In this document: in pieces, positions 20,658 through 28,889 of the stretch
How the letters are laid out: each line of letters opens with the position of its first letter
How positions within the stretch are numbered: the stretch's first letter is position 1
DNA from: Rhizobium sp. BT04
GTDB lineage: Bacteria; Pseudomonadota; Alphaproteobacteria; Rhizobiales; Rhizobiaceae
Direction: 5' to 3'
DNA length: 64,000 bases
Assembly (NCBI RefSeq): GCF_030053135.1
Contig: NZ_CP125652.1
Span: 2,681,001 to 2,745,000, forward strand
Program-made: the position numbers and the translations under genes
Notes under the pieces: model-generated
Database searches by the model: none
The model's input: the letters and a program-made list of their open reading frames with translations, nothing else
Told to the model about the DNA's origin: nothing

Positions 20658-20722
20658 GCATGTCGCGCAGAAGAGTGCCGCGGTTTTGCGACACCGACAT
20701 GCGTAAAAACAAGACCTAAAGC
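20658..20722. repeat. Palindromic intergenic repeat (GCATGTCG type)
   Basis: GCATGTCG (20658-20665) and CGACATGC (20695-20702) bound a core with CCGCGGTTTTGCG, followed by GTAAAAACAAGACCTAAAGC. The same layout recurs at 37997-38060. It sits between ppa and a GNAT gene. Resembles RIME-type rhizobial repeats. Confidence 0.7.
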
Positions 20723-20785
20723 ACGTCAAATGTATCAAGTTTGATGCGACCTGCTGTAGGAGATAGCGAGCGCCAACCGGCCCGA

Positions 20786-21292
20786 TCAGCTCCAGATGAA
20801 GCCGATCTTCTTCAACTGCTTGTGGTCGAAACTTTCCATGCCTTCGCAGAAATCGACACCGCCATGATTGCGGTAGAAGCGGCCGGCGGTCTCGTTTTCC
20901 TCGAGGCACCAGACGACCAGCCCCTTGCAGCCGAGCGACTTCAAGAGCCGGCGCGCCTCCCCGAACAGCATTCGGCCAAGGCCGATGCCCTGATATTCAG
21001 GGCGAAGGTAAAGCTCGTAAATCTCGCCTTCCTGCGGCAGAGCGCGGGCGCGGTTGAGGCCCAGTGTCGCGTAGCCGGCGACCGTTCCGGCGACATCGAG
21101 AACCAGCAGCGTTGCCGGCCCGCGGGTCGCCTTGCGCCACCAGTTTTCGCCGCGCCGCTCGATCATCTGCGTCAGCGCCCGATGCGGAATGATGCCCGCA
21201 TAGGTATGCTGCCAGGCGAGCCTGTGGGTTTCCGATATGGCGCGGGCATCGTGCGGTTCGGCCCGCCGGACATCGATCGACAACGTCTTCAT
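20786..21292 (-). CDS. GNAT family N-acetyltransferase
   Basis: 168 residues with the GNAT fold: the acetyl-CoA motif A LYLRPEYQGIGLGRMLFGEARRLL has the Q/R-x-x-G-x-G/A loop, and LVVWCLEENETAGRFYRNHGG is motif B. ATG 21290-21292 (MKTLSIDVRRAEPHD) is chosen; the reading to 21415 adds an unsupported extension. The substrate cannot be told. It stands alone between repeat sequences and the typA terminator. Confidence 0.87.
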   Translation of the reverse strand: MKTLSIDVRRAEPHDARAISETHRLAWQHTYAGIIPHRALTQMIERRGENWWRKATRGPATLLVLDVAGTVAGYATLGLNRARALPQEGEIYELYLRPEYQGIGLGRMLFGEARRLLKSLGCKGLVVWCLEENETAGRFYRNHGGVDFCEGMESFDHKQLKKIGFIWS

Positions 21293-21390
21293 AACGTTTA
21301 CTCTGGCCCTGCCAAAGGCAATTAACCATATGCGGCCGGCGCATCGTGATCGATTGCCCACAGACTTGATATGTGGACGACAGATAAAAT

Positions 21391-21406
21391 TTAACGCTTT
21401 TTTAAC
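21391..21406. promoter_or_regulatory. Consensus CtrA-type site upstream of the GNAT gene
   Basis: TTAA-CGCTTTT-TTAAC matches the alphaproteobacterial CtrA consensus TTAA-N7-TTAAC exactly. It lies about 100 bp upstream of the GNAT start and 35 bp before the typA terminator. Binding is inference. Confidence 0.45.
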
Positions 21407-21441
21407 GATTGTCACAAGACGGAATCAGCGCGGCGCACAAT

Positions 21442-21474
21442 AAAAAACCCCGGCTCGAAGGCCGGGGTTTTAAA
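21442..21474 (-). terminator. Intrinsic terminator of typA
   Basis: AAAACCCCGGC (21444-21454) pairs with GCCGGGGTTTT (21461-21471) over an 11-bp stem and 6-nt loop. Read on the minus strand the stem is followed by TTTTTTATTG, about 80 nt past the typA stop. Confidence 0.85.
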
Positions 21475-21553
21475 ACGCTGTCTCTAAAGCATTTTGTCCT
21501 TACGCATGTCGCTATACCCCGGCTGCACGTCCGGGCTGCCCAGCATGAAGCGC

Positions 21554-23374
21554 TCAGAGAGCCGCTTTGGACTTTTCGAAACGCTTGCGGTCGTTGGCGT
21601 CGAGATACATCTTGCGCAGGCGAATGTTCTTCGGCGTCACTTCCATCAGCTCGTCGTCCTGGATCCAGGAGAGCGCGCGATCGAGCGTCATGCGGATCGG
21701 CGGGGTCAGCTTCACCGCTTCGTCCTTGCCGGCGGCGCGGATGTTGGTGAGCTGTTTGCCCTTCAGGACGTTGACTTCAAGGTCATTGTCGCGCGAATGG
21801 ATGCCGATGATCATGCCGGCATAGACCTTTTCGCCCGGCTCGATGATCATCGGGCCGCGATCTTCCAGGTTGAACATGGCATAGGCGACGGCTTCGCCGG
21901 CCGCGTTGGCGAGCAGCACGCCGTTGACGCGGCCACCGATCACACCCTTGTAGGGCTGGTAGTCGTGGAACAGGCGGTTCATGATCGCCGTGCCGCGCGT
22001 ATCCGTCAGCAGTTCCGACTGGTAGCCGATCAGGCCACGGGTCGGTGCGTAGAAACGCAGGCGAAGGCGGTTGCCGCCCGACGGCCGCAACTCGACCATT
22101 TCGGCCTTGCGCTCCGACATCTTCTGCACGACGACACCAGAATGTTCTTCGTCGACGTCGACGACGACTTCTTCGATCGGCTCCAGAAGCTGACCGCTTT
22201 CATCCTTGTGCATCACCACGCGCGGACGCGACACGGCAAGCTCGAAGCCTTCGCGACGCATGGTTTCGATGAGAACGGCGAGCTGAAGTTCGCCGCGGCC
22301 GGACACGTAGAACGAATCCTTGCCTTCGGCTTCTTCGATCTTCAGGGCAACGTTGCCTTCTGCTTCCTTGAAGAGACGGTCGCGGATGACGCGGCTCGTG
22401 ACCTTGTCGCCCTCGGTGCCCGCCAGCGGGCTGTCGTTGACGATGAAGGACATGGTGACCGTCGGCGGATCGATCGGCTGCGCCTTCATGGCTTCCGAGA
22501 CGGCCGGATCGCAGAAGGTATCGGCGACGGTCCCCTTGGAGAGGCCGGCGATCGCGACGATGTCGCCCGCATGTGCTTCTTCGATCGCCGTGCGCTCGAT
22601 GCCGCGGAAGGCGAGGATCTTGGAAATTCGGCCGGTTTCGATCAGCTTGCCGTCCTGGCCGAGTACCTTGACGGCCTGGTTCGGCTTAATCGAGCCCGAT
22701 GCGATGCGGCCGGTGATGATACGGCCGAGGAAGGGGTTGGCTTCGAGGATCGTGCCGATCATGCGGAACGGGCCTTCTTCGACGGTCGGCTCCGGAACAT
22801 GCTTGAGCACCAGGTCGAGAAGCGGTGCAAGACCCTGATCCTTCGGGCCTTCCGGATTGACGTTCATCCAGCCGTCGCGGCCCGAACCGTAGAGGATCGG
22901 AAAGTCGAGCTGCTCGTCGGTCGCGTCGAGGTTTGCAAAGAGGTCGAAGACTTCGTTGATGACTTCTTCGTGGCGGCCGTCGGGACGGTCGATCTTGTTG
23001 ATCGCGACGATCGGGCGAAGGCCGACCTTCAGTGCCTTGCCGACGACGAACTTGGTCTGCGGCATCGGGCCTTCCGAGGCATCGACGAGAACGATCGCGC
23101 CGTCCACCATCGAGAGAATGCGCTCGACTTCACCGCCGAAGTCGGCGTGGCCGGGGGTGTCGACGATGTTGATGCGAACACCCTTCCATTCGACCGAAGT
23201 CGCCTTGGCGAGAATGGTGATGCCGCGTTCTTTTTCGAGATCATTCGAGTCCATCACGCGTTCAGCGACGCGCTGATTTTCGCGGAACGAGCCGGACTGC
23301 TTGAGAAGCTCATCCACCAGGGTCGTCTTGCCATGGTCAACGTGCGCGATGATCGCGATATTGCGAAGTGCCAT
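21554..23374 (-). CDS. typA: Ribosome-associated GTPase TypA/BipA
   Basis: Translational GTPase of 606 residues related to EF-G, acting on ribosomes under stress and in assembly of the large subunit. G1 [11 protein letters not shown]2 RGITILAK, G3 [12 protein letters not shown], and G4 NKIDR lie in the first 135 residues; the C-terminal TypA-specific domain includes [24 protein letters not shown] 23372-23374 fits the family start [15 protein letters not shown]. Monocistronic with its own terminator. Confidence 0.97.
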   Translation of the reverse strand: MALRNIAIIAHVDHGKTTLVDELLKQSGSFRENQRVAERVMDSNDLEKERGITILAKATSVEWKGVRINIVDTPGHADFGGEVERILSMVDGAIVLVDASEGPMPQTKFVVGKALKVGLRPIVAINKIDRPDGRHEEVINEVFDLFANLDATDEQLDFPILYGSGRDGWMNVNPEGPKDQGLAPLLDLVLKHVPEPTVEEGPFRMIGTILEANPFLGRIITGRIASGSIKPNQAVKVLGQDGKLIETGRISKILAFRGIERTAIEEAHAGDIVAIAGLSKGTVADTFCDPAVSEAMKAQPIDPPTVTMSFIVNDSPLAGTEGDKVTSRVIRDRLFKEAEGNVALKIEEAEGKDSFYVSGRGELQLAVLIETMRREGFELAVSRPRVVMHKDESGQLLEPIEEVVVDVDEEHSGVVVQKMSERKAEMVELRPSGGNRLRLRFYAPTRGLIGYQSELLTDTRGTAIMNRLFHDYQPYKGVIGGRVNGVLLANAAGEAVAYAMFNLEDRGPMIIEPGEKVYAGMIIGIHSRDNDLEVNVLKGKQLTNIRAAGKDEAVKLTPPIRMTLDRALSWIQDDELMEVTPKNIRLRKMYLDANDRKRFEKSKAAL

Positions 23375-23482
23375 TTGTGAAATCTCTGAGGCTGGGGCGC
23401 ACGCTCTTGAGGACGCGCCTATTAGTTTGGGGCGTCCATACAGTTTTTTTTGCGCTTGCGAAAGGGGGAAACGCGCAAAAGC

Positions 23483-23508
23483 TGCGGCAGGGCTTTCGCC
23501 CCGCCGCA
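23483..23508 (-). terminator. Intrinsic terminator of the M3 oligopeptidase gene
   Basis: TGCGGCAGGGC (23483-23493) and GCCCCGCCGCA (23498-23508) form an 11-bp stem with one mismatch and a 4-nt loop. On the minus strand it is followed by GCTTTTGCG. It begins 24 nt past the gene's stop. Confidence 0.65.
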
Positions 23509-23531
23509 TCGTAGCGTGTCATCAAATTGTC

Positions 23532-25619
23532 TTAGGCGTCGCTGCCTGTCAATTCCTCGAAGGTCGAAAGTCCCTTTTTCAGAAGCATCGCATCGGGGCT
23601 CGGAAGCTTGCCGCGGAAGGCCTTGTAGGCGTCCTCCGGATCGACCGAGCCGCCGACGGAATAGATGTTTTCCTTGAGCTTGCGCGCCATCTCGCCGTTG
23701 AAGGCGTCGCCCGTCTCCTCGAAGGCGGCAAAGGCGTCGGCGTCGAGCACCTCCGACCACATATAGGAGTAATAGCCGGCCGAATAACCGCCGGAGAAGA
23801 TGTGCTGGAAGTGCGGCGTCGCATGGCGCATGACGATCGACTTCGGCATGCCGATCTCGGCCAGCACCTCCGCCTGCACCGCCATCGGGTCCTCGACGGT
23901 CGTTCTCGTGTGAAACGCCATATCGACAAGCGCCGACGAGGTGAACTCGACGGTGTTGAAGCCGGCATTGAAGGTGCGGGCGGCCAGCACCTTGTCGAGC
24001 AGAGCCTGCGGCATCGGCTCGCCGGTTTCGACATGAACGGCGTAGCGCTTCAGAATAGCGGGCACCGTCAGCCAGTGCTCGTAGAGCTGCGACGGCAGCT
24101 CGACGAAATCGCGCGAAACGCCGGTGCCGGAGACCGAGGGATAGGTGACGTTCGACAGCATGCCGTGCAGCGCGTGGCCGAATTCGTGGAACAGCGTGCG
24201 CGCGTCGTCGAGCGACAGCAGCGCCGGCTTGCCTTCCGCCGGCTTGGCGAAGTTGCAGACATTGTAGATGATCGGCAGCTCGCCGTGGCGGCCGTTCTTG
24301 AGTTCCAGCTTGTGCTGCGATTGCAACGAGCTCATCCAGGCGCCGGAACGTTTCGAGCCGCGGGCGAAATAATCGCCGAGGAACAGGGCAACCAGCCGGT
24401 CCTCGCGGTCCCTGATTTCAAACACCCTGACATCCGGATGATAGGCGGCCACGTCCTTCTTTTCGACGGCGCGGATGCCGAACAGCCGGCCGGCCACGTC
24501 GAAGCAAGCCTCGATGATCTTCTCGAGCTGCAGATAAGGCTTGAGCTCGGCCTCGGAGAAATCGAACTTCCGCGCCCGGATCTTTTCGCCATAGTGGCGC
24601 CAGTCCCAGGGCATCACCTCGTGGTTCCGGCCCTCTTCGGCGATCAACGCGGCGATATCGGTCTCCTCCTCGCCGGCGCGCTTCACCGCCCGCGCCCAGA
24701 CGGCCTTGAGCAGGCCGTTCACCGCATCCGCCGTCTTCGCCATCGTGTTGTCGAGCTTCAGCTCGGCGAAATTGCCGTAGCCGAGCAGCGTCGCCACCTG
24801 ATGACGCAGCGCCAGCATTTCCCTGATGACCGCGCGGTTGTCCGTCTCGCCGTCATTTTCGCCGCGCGCCACCCACGCCTTGAAAGCCTGCTCGCGCAGA
24901 TCGCGACGCTCCGAGAAGGTGAGGAACGGCTCGATGATCGAGCGTGACAACGTCACCGCATATTTGCCCTCTTCGCCACGCTCGCGCGCTGCCGCCGCCA
25001 TCGCGTCACGAAGGAATTCCGGCAGGCCCTCGAGCTCGGCGCTGTCCGAAAGTACCAGTGCCCAGGCCTTTTCGTCGGCCAGGACGTTCTGGCCGAACTG
25101 CGTCCCGAGGCCGGCAAGCTTTTCATCGATCGCGGCGAGTTTTTCCTGCTCGGCCTTTTCGAGCTTGGCGCCCGACTTGACGAAGCCTTTCCAGTGGCGT
25201 TCCAGCACGCGTGTCTGTTCGAGCGTCAGGCCAAGGCTCTCGCGATTCTCCCAGAGCGTGTCGATGCGGGCAAAAAGCGCTGCATTCATCCCGATCTTCG
25301 AATAGTGACGCGACATCTTCGGCGAGATCTCCCGCTCCAGCGCCTGGATCACATCATTGGTATGCGCGCCGGCCTTGTTCCAGAACAGCGCCGAGACACG
25401 CGACAGCGCATCGCCGGCAATCTCCAGCGCCACGACCGTATTCTCGAAAGTCGGCGCATCGCCGTTTCCGGCAATTTCGTCGATCTCCTTCTCATGCGCG
25501 GCAAGCGCGGCTTCGAAGGCGGCGGCAAAATCACCGTCATCAACCGCATCGAAACGCGGCAGGCCGTGAAGACCGTCCCAGGTCACCAGCGCCGGATTGA
25601 AATCATGTGGAGAGGGCAT
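23532..25619 (-). CDS. M3 family oligopeptidase (OpdA/Dcp type)
   Basis: Cytoplasmic zinc metallopeptidase of 695 residues that degrades peptides. The metal site HEFGHALHG sits in TLFHEFGHALHGML at about residue 465, followed by the conserved GTGVSRDFVELPSQLYEHW and the FSGGYSAGYYSYMWSEVLDAD block near the C terminus. Family members are about 680-700 residues. ATG 25617-25619 (MPSPHDFNPALV) has AGGA 8 nt upstream. Oligopeptidase A and peptidyl-dipeptidase Dcp are hard to separate by eye. Confidence 0.93.
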   Translation of the reverse strand: MPSPHDFNPALVTWDGLHGLPRFDAVDDGDFAAAFEAALAAHEKEIDEIAGNGDAPTFENTVVALEIAGDALSRVSALFWNKAGAHTNDVIQALEREISPKMSRHYSKIGMNAALFARIDTLWENRESLGLTLEQTRVLERHWKGFVKSGAKLEKAEQEKLAAIDEKLAGLGTQFGQNVLADEKAWALVLSDSAELEGLPEFLRDAMAAAARERGEEGKYAVTLSRSIIEPFLTFSERRDLREQAFKAWVARGENDGETDNRAVIREMLALRHQVATLLGYGNFAELKLDNTMAKTADAVNGLLKAVWARAVKRAGEEETDIAALIAEEGRNHEVMPWDWRHYGEKIRARKFDFSEAELKPYLQLEKIIEACFDVAGRLFGIRAVEKKDVAAYHPDVRVFEIRDREDRLVALFLGDYFARGSKRSGAWMSSLQSQHKLELKNGRHGELPIIYNVCNFAKPAEGKPALLSLDDARTLFHEFGHALHGMLSNVTYPSVSGTGVSRDFVELPSQLYEHWLTVPAILKRYAVHVETGEPMPQALLDKVLAARTFNAGFNTVEFTSSALVDMAFHTRTTVEDPMAVQAEVLAEIGMPKSIVMRHATPHFQHIFSGGYSAGYYSYMWSEVLDADAFAAFEETGDAFNGEMARKLKENIYSVGGSVDPEDAYKAFRGKLPSPDAMLLKKGLSTFEELTGSDA

Positions 25620-25767
25620 CGGAGAATTCCTTTTGGCATGCAGATGGATCGTCAATATAGGCGGGCTGCCGTAGAATTGGTATGTTGCCGACAAGGACCT
25701 TTTGCCTCGCCCGCCGAATTTGGCGGGCGCCTGCCAAATCTGGTGGACAACAATTGATACGTGAAAA

Positions 25768-25788
25768 TTAACCAATCGTTAACGATTG
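25768..25788. promoter_or_regulatory. CtrA-type site overlapping a 16-bp palindrome
   Basis: TTAA-CCAATCG-TTAAC at 25768-25783 is a perfect CtrA consensus, and CAATCGTTAACGATTG at 25773-25788 is a perfect palindrome sharing it. It lies 60 bp upstream of the small gene at 25848, a normal distance for an activator site, and about 150 bp upstream of the M3 peptidase on the other strand. Confidence 0.55.
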
Positions 25789-25847
25789 ACGCGAATCACG
25801 CGCAGGCGCTAGTTTTCCGATGTTCTTCTTGTAAGGGGACATGCGCC

Positions 25848-26279
25848 ATGGAAATTTTTTCTGTGCGGTCTTCTCAGAGTTTGCTGTTTAAAAACAATCC
25901 TAATAACGCAAAAAATTCGAAGACCTCTGATATTGCAATCGAGACCAAAGCTCCGGCCCCGGCCTCGTTCCAGATCGAAGACAATGTTGACGAAGGGCCG
26001 GATTTCACCGCGGTCAGCCCTGGAGAACTGCGCAATTACGCGCGCCAGAGTTTCGACAGCGGCCTGATCGATCAGAACACCTACGCCGCGATCTCCGAGC
26101 CGCTGCCGATGCATGCGATCGATCCGCTCGGCAACGTCATCGATCTCTCCAGCGTCACCGACGGCACCAGCTTCAATTTCCTCGACTATTACAAGAACCA
26201 GCTGCAGGTCGCCATGTCGATCGGCGATGCTGACGAGGTCCAGACGCTGAAATCGATCGTCAATTTCCTCGATGGCTGA
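25848..26279 (+). CDS. Small protein of unknown function
   Basis: 143 residues beginning MEIFSVRSSQSLLFKNNPNN; no signal peptide or membrane segment. The N-terminal 45 residues are polar and probably disordered. From about 55 to 143 a compact helical domain seems likely (SPGELRNYARQSFDSGLID, then DLSSVTDGTSFNFLDYYKNQ and DADEVQTLKSIVNFL). ATG 25848 is preceded by AAGGGG about 10 nt upstream; the 29 residues gained by starting at 25761 would read through the CtrA-type site. No family recognised. Codon use matches neighbours from about codon 40. Confidence 0.7.
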   Translation: MEIFSVRSSQSLLFKNNPNNAKNSKTSDIAIETKAPAPASFQIEDNVDEGPDFTAVSPGELRNYARQSFDSGLIDQNTYAAISEPLPMHAIDPLGNVIDLSSVTDGTSFNFLDYYKNQLQVAMSIGDADEVQTLKSIVNFLDG

Positions 26280-26305
26280 TCGGAGCATGATGCCGAAAGT
26301 CTAGA

Positions 26306-26947
26306 TCAGGCCTTGCGCCAACCGAGCAGGCCGGGCGTTGCGTGCCAGAGCGCCTGGGCGGCAAATCCCATGAAAAGCACGCCGGAGCAGCGCACGATCA
26401 GCCGCTCATGGGCGCGATAGAAGCGCCGCACCGTACCGGCACCAATGATACCGATCAGGATGATGTCGGCCGTCACGAAACCGACGAACGACACGCCGAG
26501 CAGCACCGGCAACGCCTCGAAATCGAGCGCGCCGGCCGAGCCTGCAACGAGTGCGGTGAAGGTGGCGAGCGCCACCGGATAACCCTTCGGATTGGTGACG
26601 CCGAAGATCAGACCGCGGCGAAACGGCCGCTCGACTACAACAAGCGCCTGCCCCTCCGCTTTCGGCTTGGCATTGACGGCGCTCCAGCCGATCCAGGCGA
26701 GGTAGAAACCGCAGGCAAGGCCGAGCAGGTCGAAGACGAAGGTTCCGATCGTCTTTGCGCCGACGATCGCGATCAGCGCCAGCGACGACCAGATGAGATC
26801 CCCGACCAGATGCCCCATCATGAAGAAGGCGCCGGCCTTGCGGCCCTGCCCGGCGCCGATGCCGAGCAGCTGCAGGAAGGCGGGTCCCGGAATGAGCACG
26901 TAAAAGAGCGCCGCCAGAAAGGCGCCGAAGAGCAAAGACTGCGTCAT
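26306..26947 (-). CDS. LysE family exporter
   Basis: 213-residue inner-membrane protein with six hydrophobic segments. FYVLIPGPAFLQLLGIGAGQGRKAGAFFMMGHLVGDL is the LysE/RhtB amino-terminal signature and FGVTNPKGYPVALATFTALVAG the middle NPK motif. ATG 26945-26947 with GGAG about 8 nt upstream. The cargo (amino acid or related metabolite) cannot be inferred. Convergent with the small gene at 25848. Confidence 0.9.
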   Translation of the reverse strand: MTQSLLFGAFLAALFYVLIPGPAFLQLLGIGAGQGRKAGAFFMMGHLVGDLIWSSLALIAIVGAKTIGTFVFDLLGLACGFYLAWIGWSAVNAKPKAEGQALVVVERPFRRGLIFGVTNPKGYPVALATFTALVAGSAGALDFEALPVLLGVSFVGFVTADIILIGIIGAGTVRRFYRAHERLIVRCSGVLFMGFAAQALWHATPGLLGWRKA

Positions 26948-27085
26948 GGAAATGCTCCGGAGGATGATGACGGCAGAGTAAGCGATCCCAGCCATCCGTC
27001 AAGATTGGTATCCGTCAAGGCCGTCTACCGCGGCGAAAAGGGAGATGCCGCCAGTGCCAGCTTCCGGGCGAAGCGAATATTTCGC

Positions 27086-27754
27086 TCAGATTCTCCTGTC
27101 GAACAGGGCCAATGGCGTCTTCAGCCGATAGAGCGTCGTCGGTCGCCGCGCCCGCTCGGTCTGCCGTTTTTCGCCCTCGACCGTTTCAAGCAGATCGAGA
27201 TCGTTGATCTTGCGGCGAAAAGCGCTCTGGTCCAGCCGTTCGCCCATCACCGTTTCATAAATTGCCTGCAGTTCCGACATGGTGAAGATCTCCGGAAGCA
27301 GCCTCGCCGGAATGGTCGAATATGCGCCCTTGCCGCGCAGCCGTTCCAGGGCGGCGGTGACGATCGCATTGTGGTCGAAGGGCAATTCGCCAACCGCCTC
27401 GACCGGCCGTAATTCGAGGGGGCCGGCGCCGCCCGTCAGCGCTCCCCGTGGGACCAGGGCAAAATAGGCGATCGACACCGACCAGTCGCGGGGGTCGCGC
27501 CGCGCCGAAGCGAAGGTCCCGAGCTGCTCGAAGAATATGCCCTCGAGCCCGGCCTTGACCTTGAGGATGCGCCGCACGGCTGCCTCCGCATCGACGTCCT
27601 CGTCCGTATGCACATAGCCGCCGATCAGCGCCGGAACGCCGGCAAACGGCTCGGCGGACCGCGGCAGCAGCGCCGCGCACAACCGCCCCTCGTGCAGCGT
27701 CAGCAGGACGATGTCGAGCGTCACGATCGGCCGTGCGAATTCAGCCTCTGCCAT
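27086..27754 (-). CDS. NrtR-like transcriptional regulator (NUDIX plus winged helix)
   Basis: 222 residues. An N-terminal NUDIX-type domain (about 8-145) carries a degenerate NUDIX box: GGYVHTDEDVDAEAAVRRIL lacks the paired glutamates of the REUxEE catalytic core. The C-terminal part (about 150-222, IFTMSELQAIYETVMG... RARRPTTLYRL) is a winged helix as in NrtR. Catalytically dead NUDIX domains in NrtR sense ADP-ribose or related NAD metabolites, so this is probably a regulator. ATG 27752-27754 has GGGGAG 6 nt upstream. Divergent from the vWA/PurA-like pair across a region with three TTGCAA palindromes. Confidence 0.8.
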   Translation of the reverse strand: MAEAEFARPIVTLDIVLLTLHEGRLCAALLPRSAEPFAGVPALIGGYVHTDEDVDAEAAVRRILKVKAGLEGIFFEQLGTFASARRDPRDWSVSIAYFALVPRGALTGGAGPLELRPVEAVGELPFDHNAIVTAALERLRGKGAYSTIPARLLPEIFTMSELQAIYETVMGERLDQSAFRRKINDLDLLETVEGEKRQTERARRPTTLYRLKTPLALFDRRI

Positions 27755-27811
27755 CAGCATCTCCCCGCTTGCATGTTCCGGCTCTCATAGCGGCCAACCA
27801 TAAAAATAACA

Positions 27812-27849
27812 ATTTGCAAATAGCAACTTGCAAAATGCACTTTGCAAGT
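27812..27849. promoter_or_regulatory. Triple TTGCAA operator in divergent promoter
   Basis: Three TTGCAA hexamers begin at 27814, 27828 and 27842, exactly 14 bp apart. The first lies in the palindrome ATTTGCAAAT; the second and third form the perfect inverted repeat ACTTGCAAA-N6-TTTGCAAGT (27826-27849). TTTATATC follows and may be the -10 of the plus-strand genes. Position between the NrtR-like gene and its neighbours makes this the obvious operator. Confidence 0.6.
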
Positions 27850-27925
27850 TTATATCATGGACATCGAACGGCAGCGGGTGACGCCCACGCCGAATCGCCA
27901 GGGCAAAAGCAAAAGGAGTGACGCC

Positions 27926-28828
27926 ATGGGTATGGGACGTTTCAGCACGGCCGACTGGGCCGCCTACAATGCACGCCATGTGGATGGCCGCAGCCGGTCC
28001 GAAGTCTTTGGCGCCACCGGCATCGATCCGCAATTCGACCCGGCGCGTTTTGCCACCCGCGAGAGCCGCGACAGCGCCTACAATCCGCAATCGACCCCGA
28101 TCATTCTGGCTTCTGATGTGACCGGCTCGATGGGCATGATCGCCCACGAGCTGATGCGCGGCGGGCTCATCACCCTGACATCGGAGATCTACGACCGCCG
28201 CCCGGTATCCGATCCGCACATCATGGTGGCGGCGGTCGGAGATGCGTTTACCGATGCCGCACCTCTGCAGGCCACCCAGTTCGAGGCCGATATCTCGCTT
28301 GCCAGCCAGATCCGCGCCTTGTGGCTGGAAGGCAATGGCGGCGGCAATGACGGCGAGAGCTACAGCGCCGCCCATCTTTTGGCGGCTCTCAAGACCTCGA
28401 CCGATGCCTTCGAAAGACGCGGCCGCAAGGGCTATCTCTTCACCATCGGCGACGAGCCGGTGCACAATGGCCTGGCCGCCCATCAGATCGCCCGCATCTT
28501 CGGCATCGAAGCGCCACGCGGTCTGAGCGCCCGGGAATGCCTCGCGATGGCGCAGAGATCCTACGAAGTCTTCCACATCGTCATCCGCGAAGGCTATGCG
28601 GCCACCAGGCTCGACCGGGTGCTCGCGAGCTGGCAGCAGCTGCTGCCCGGCCGCACCTTCGTGCTCGATGATTACAGGCGTATTGCCGAGTTGGTGGTGT
28701 CGATCATCGAGATCACCGAGGGTCGCGACCCCGGCGACGTGGCCGCCAGCTGGCCCGGTGCGGCAGCCGCAGTCGTCGCTAAAGCCATCGGCGAACGCCC
28801 GAAGCGGCGTCTGCTGCCTTTCTTCTAA
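27926..28828 (+). CDS. vWA (MIDAS) domain protein of unknown function
   Basis: 300 residues. A short N-terminal part precedes a von Willebrand A-like fold: LASDVTGSMG at 61-70 is a MIDAS D-x-T-x-S motif, preceded by the beta strand PII, with IMVAAVGDAFTDAAPL and the NGGGNDGESYSAAHLLAAL segment supplying further acidic metal-ligand candidates; YLFTIGDEPVHN forms a later strand. No signal peptide, so cytoplasmic. ATG 27926 has AAGGAG 8 nt upstream. It precedes the PurA-like gene by 61 nt and a small hairpin. It may act as a metal-dependent scaffold for a partner, probably the PurA-like protein (inference). Confidence 0.75.
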   Translation: MGMGRFSTADWAAYNARHVDGRSRSEVFGATGIDPQFDPARFATRESRDSAYNPQSTPIILASDVTGSMGMIAHELMRGGLITLTSEIYDRRPVSDPHIMVAAVGDAFTDAAPLQATQFEADISLASQIRALWLEGNGGGNDGESYSAAHLLAALKTSTDAFERRGRKGYLFTIGDEPVHNGLAAHQIARIFGIEAPRGLSARECLAMAQRSYEVFHIVIREGYAATRLDRVLASWQQLLPGRTFVLDDYRRIAELVVSIIEITEGRDPGDVAASWPGAAAAVVAKAIGERPKRRLLPFF

Positions 28829-28851
28829 ATCAGATATTCCAAGAGCCCCGG

Positions 28852-28876
28852 CGCGATCGCTTCGGGCGCCCTTTTT
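28852..28876 (+). terminator. Intercistronic hairpin with T-tract, possible attenuator
   Basis: GGCGC at 28859-28863 and GCGCC around 28866-28871 can pair within a GC-rich stretch, followed by CTTTTTG before the ribosome site of the PurA-like gene. A weak terminator between the two plus-strand genes would make the second less abundant. Short stem, so tentative. Confidence 0.35.
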
Positions 28877-28889
28877 GAGGAGCGGAATA

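Noticed and set aside
21494..23380. 628-codon plus-strand frame opposite typA
   Set aside because: Antisense to a universally conserved GTPase gene; no motifs.
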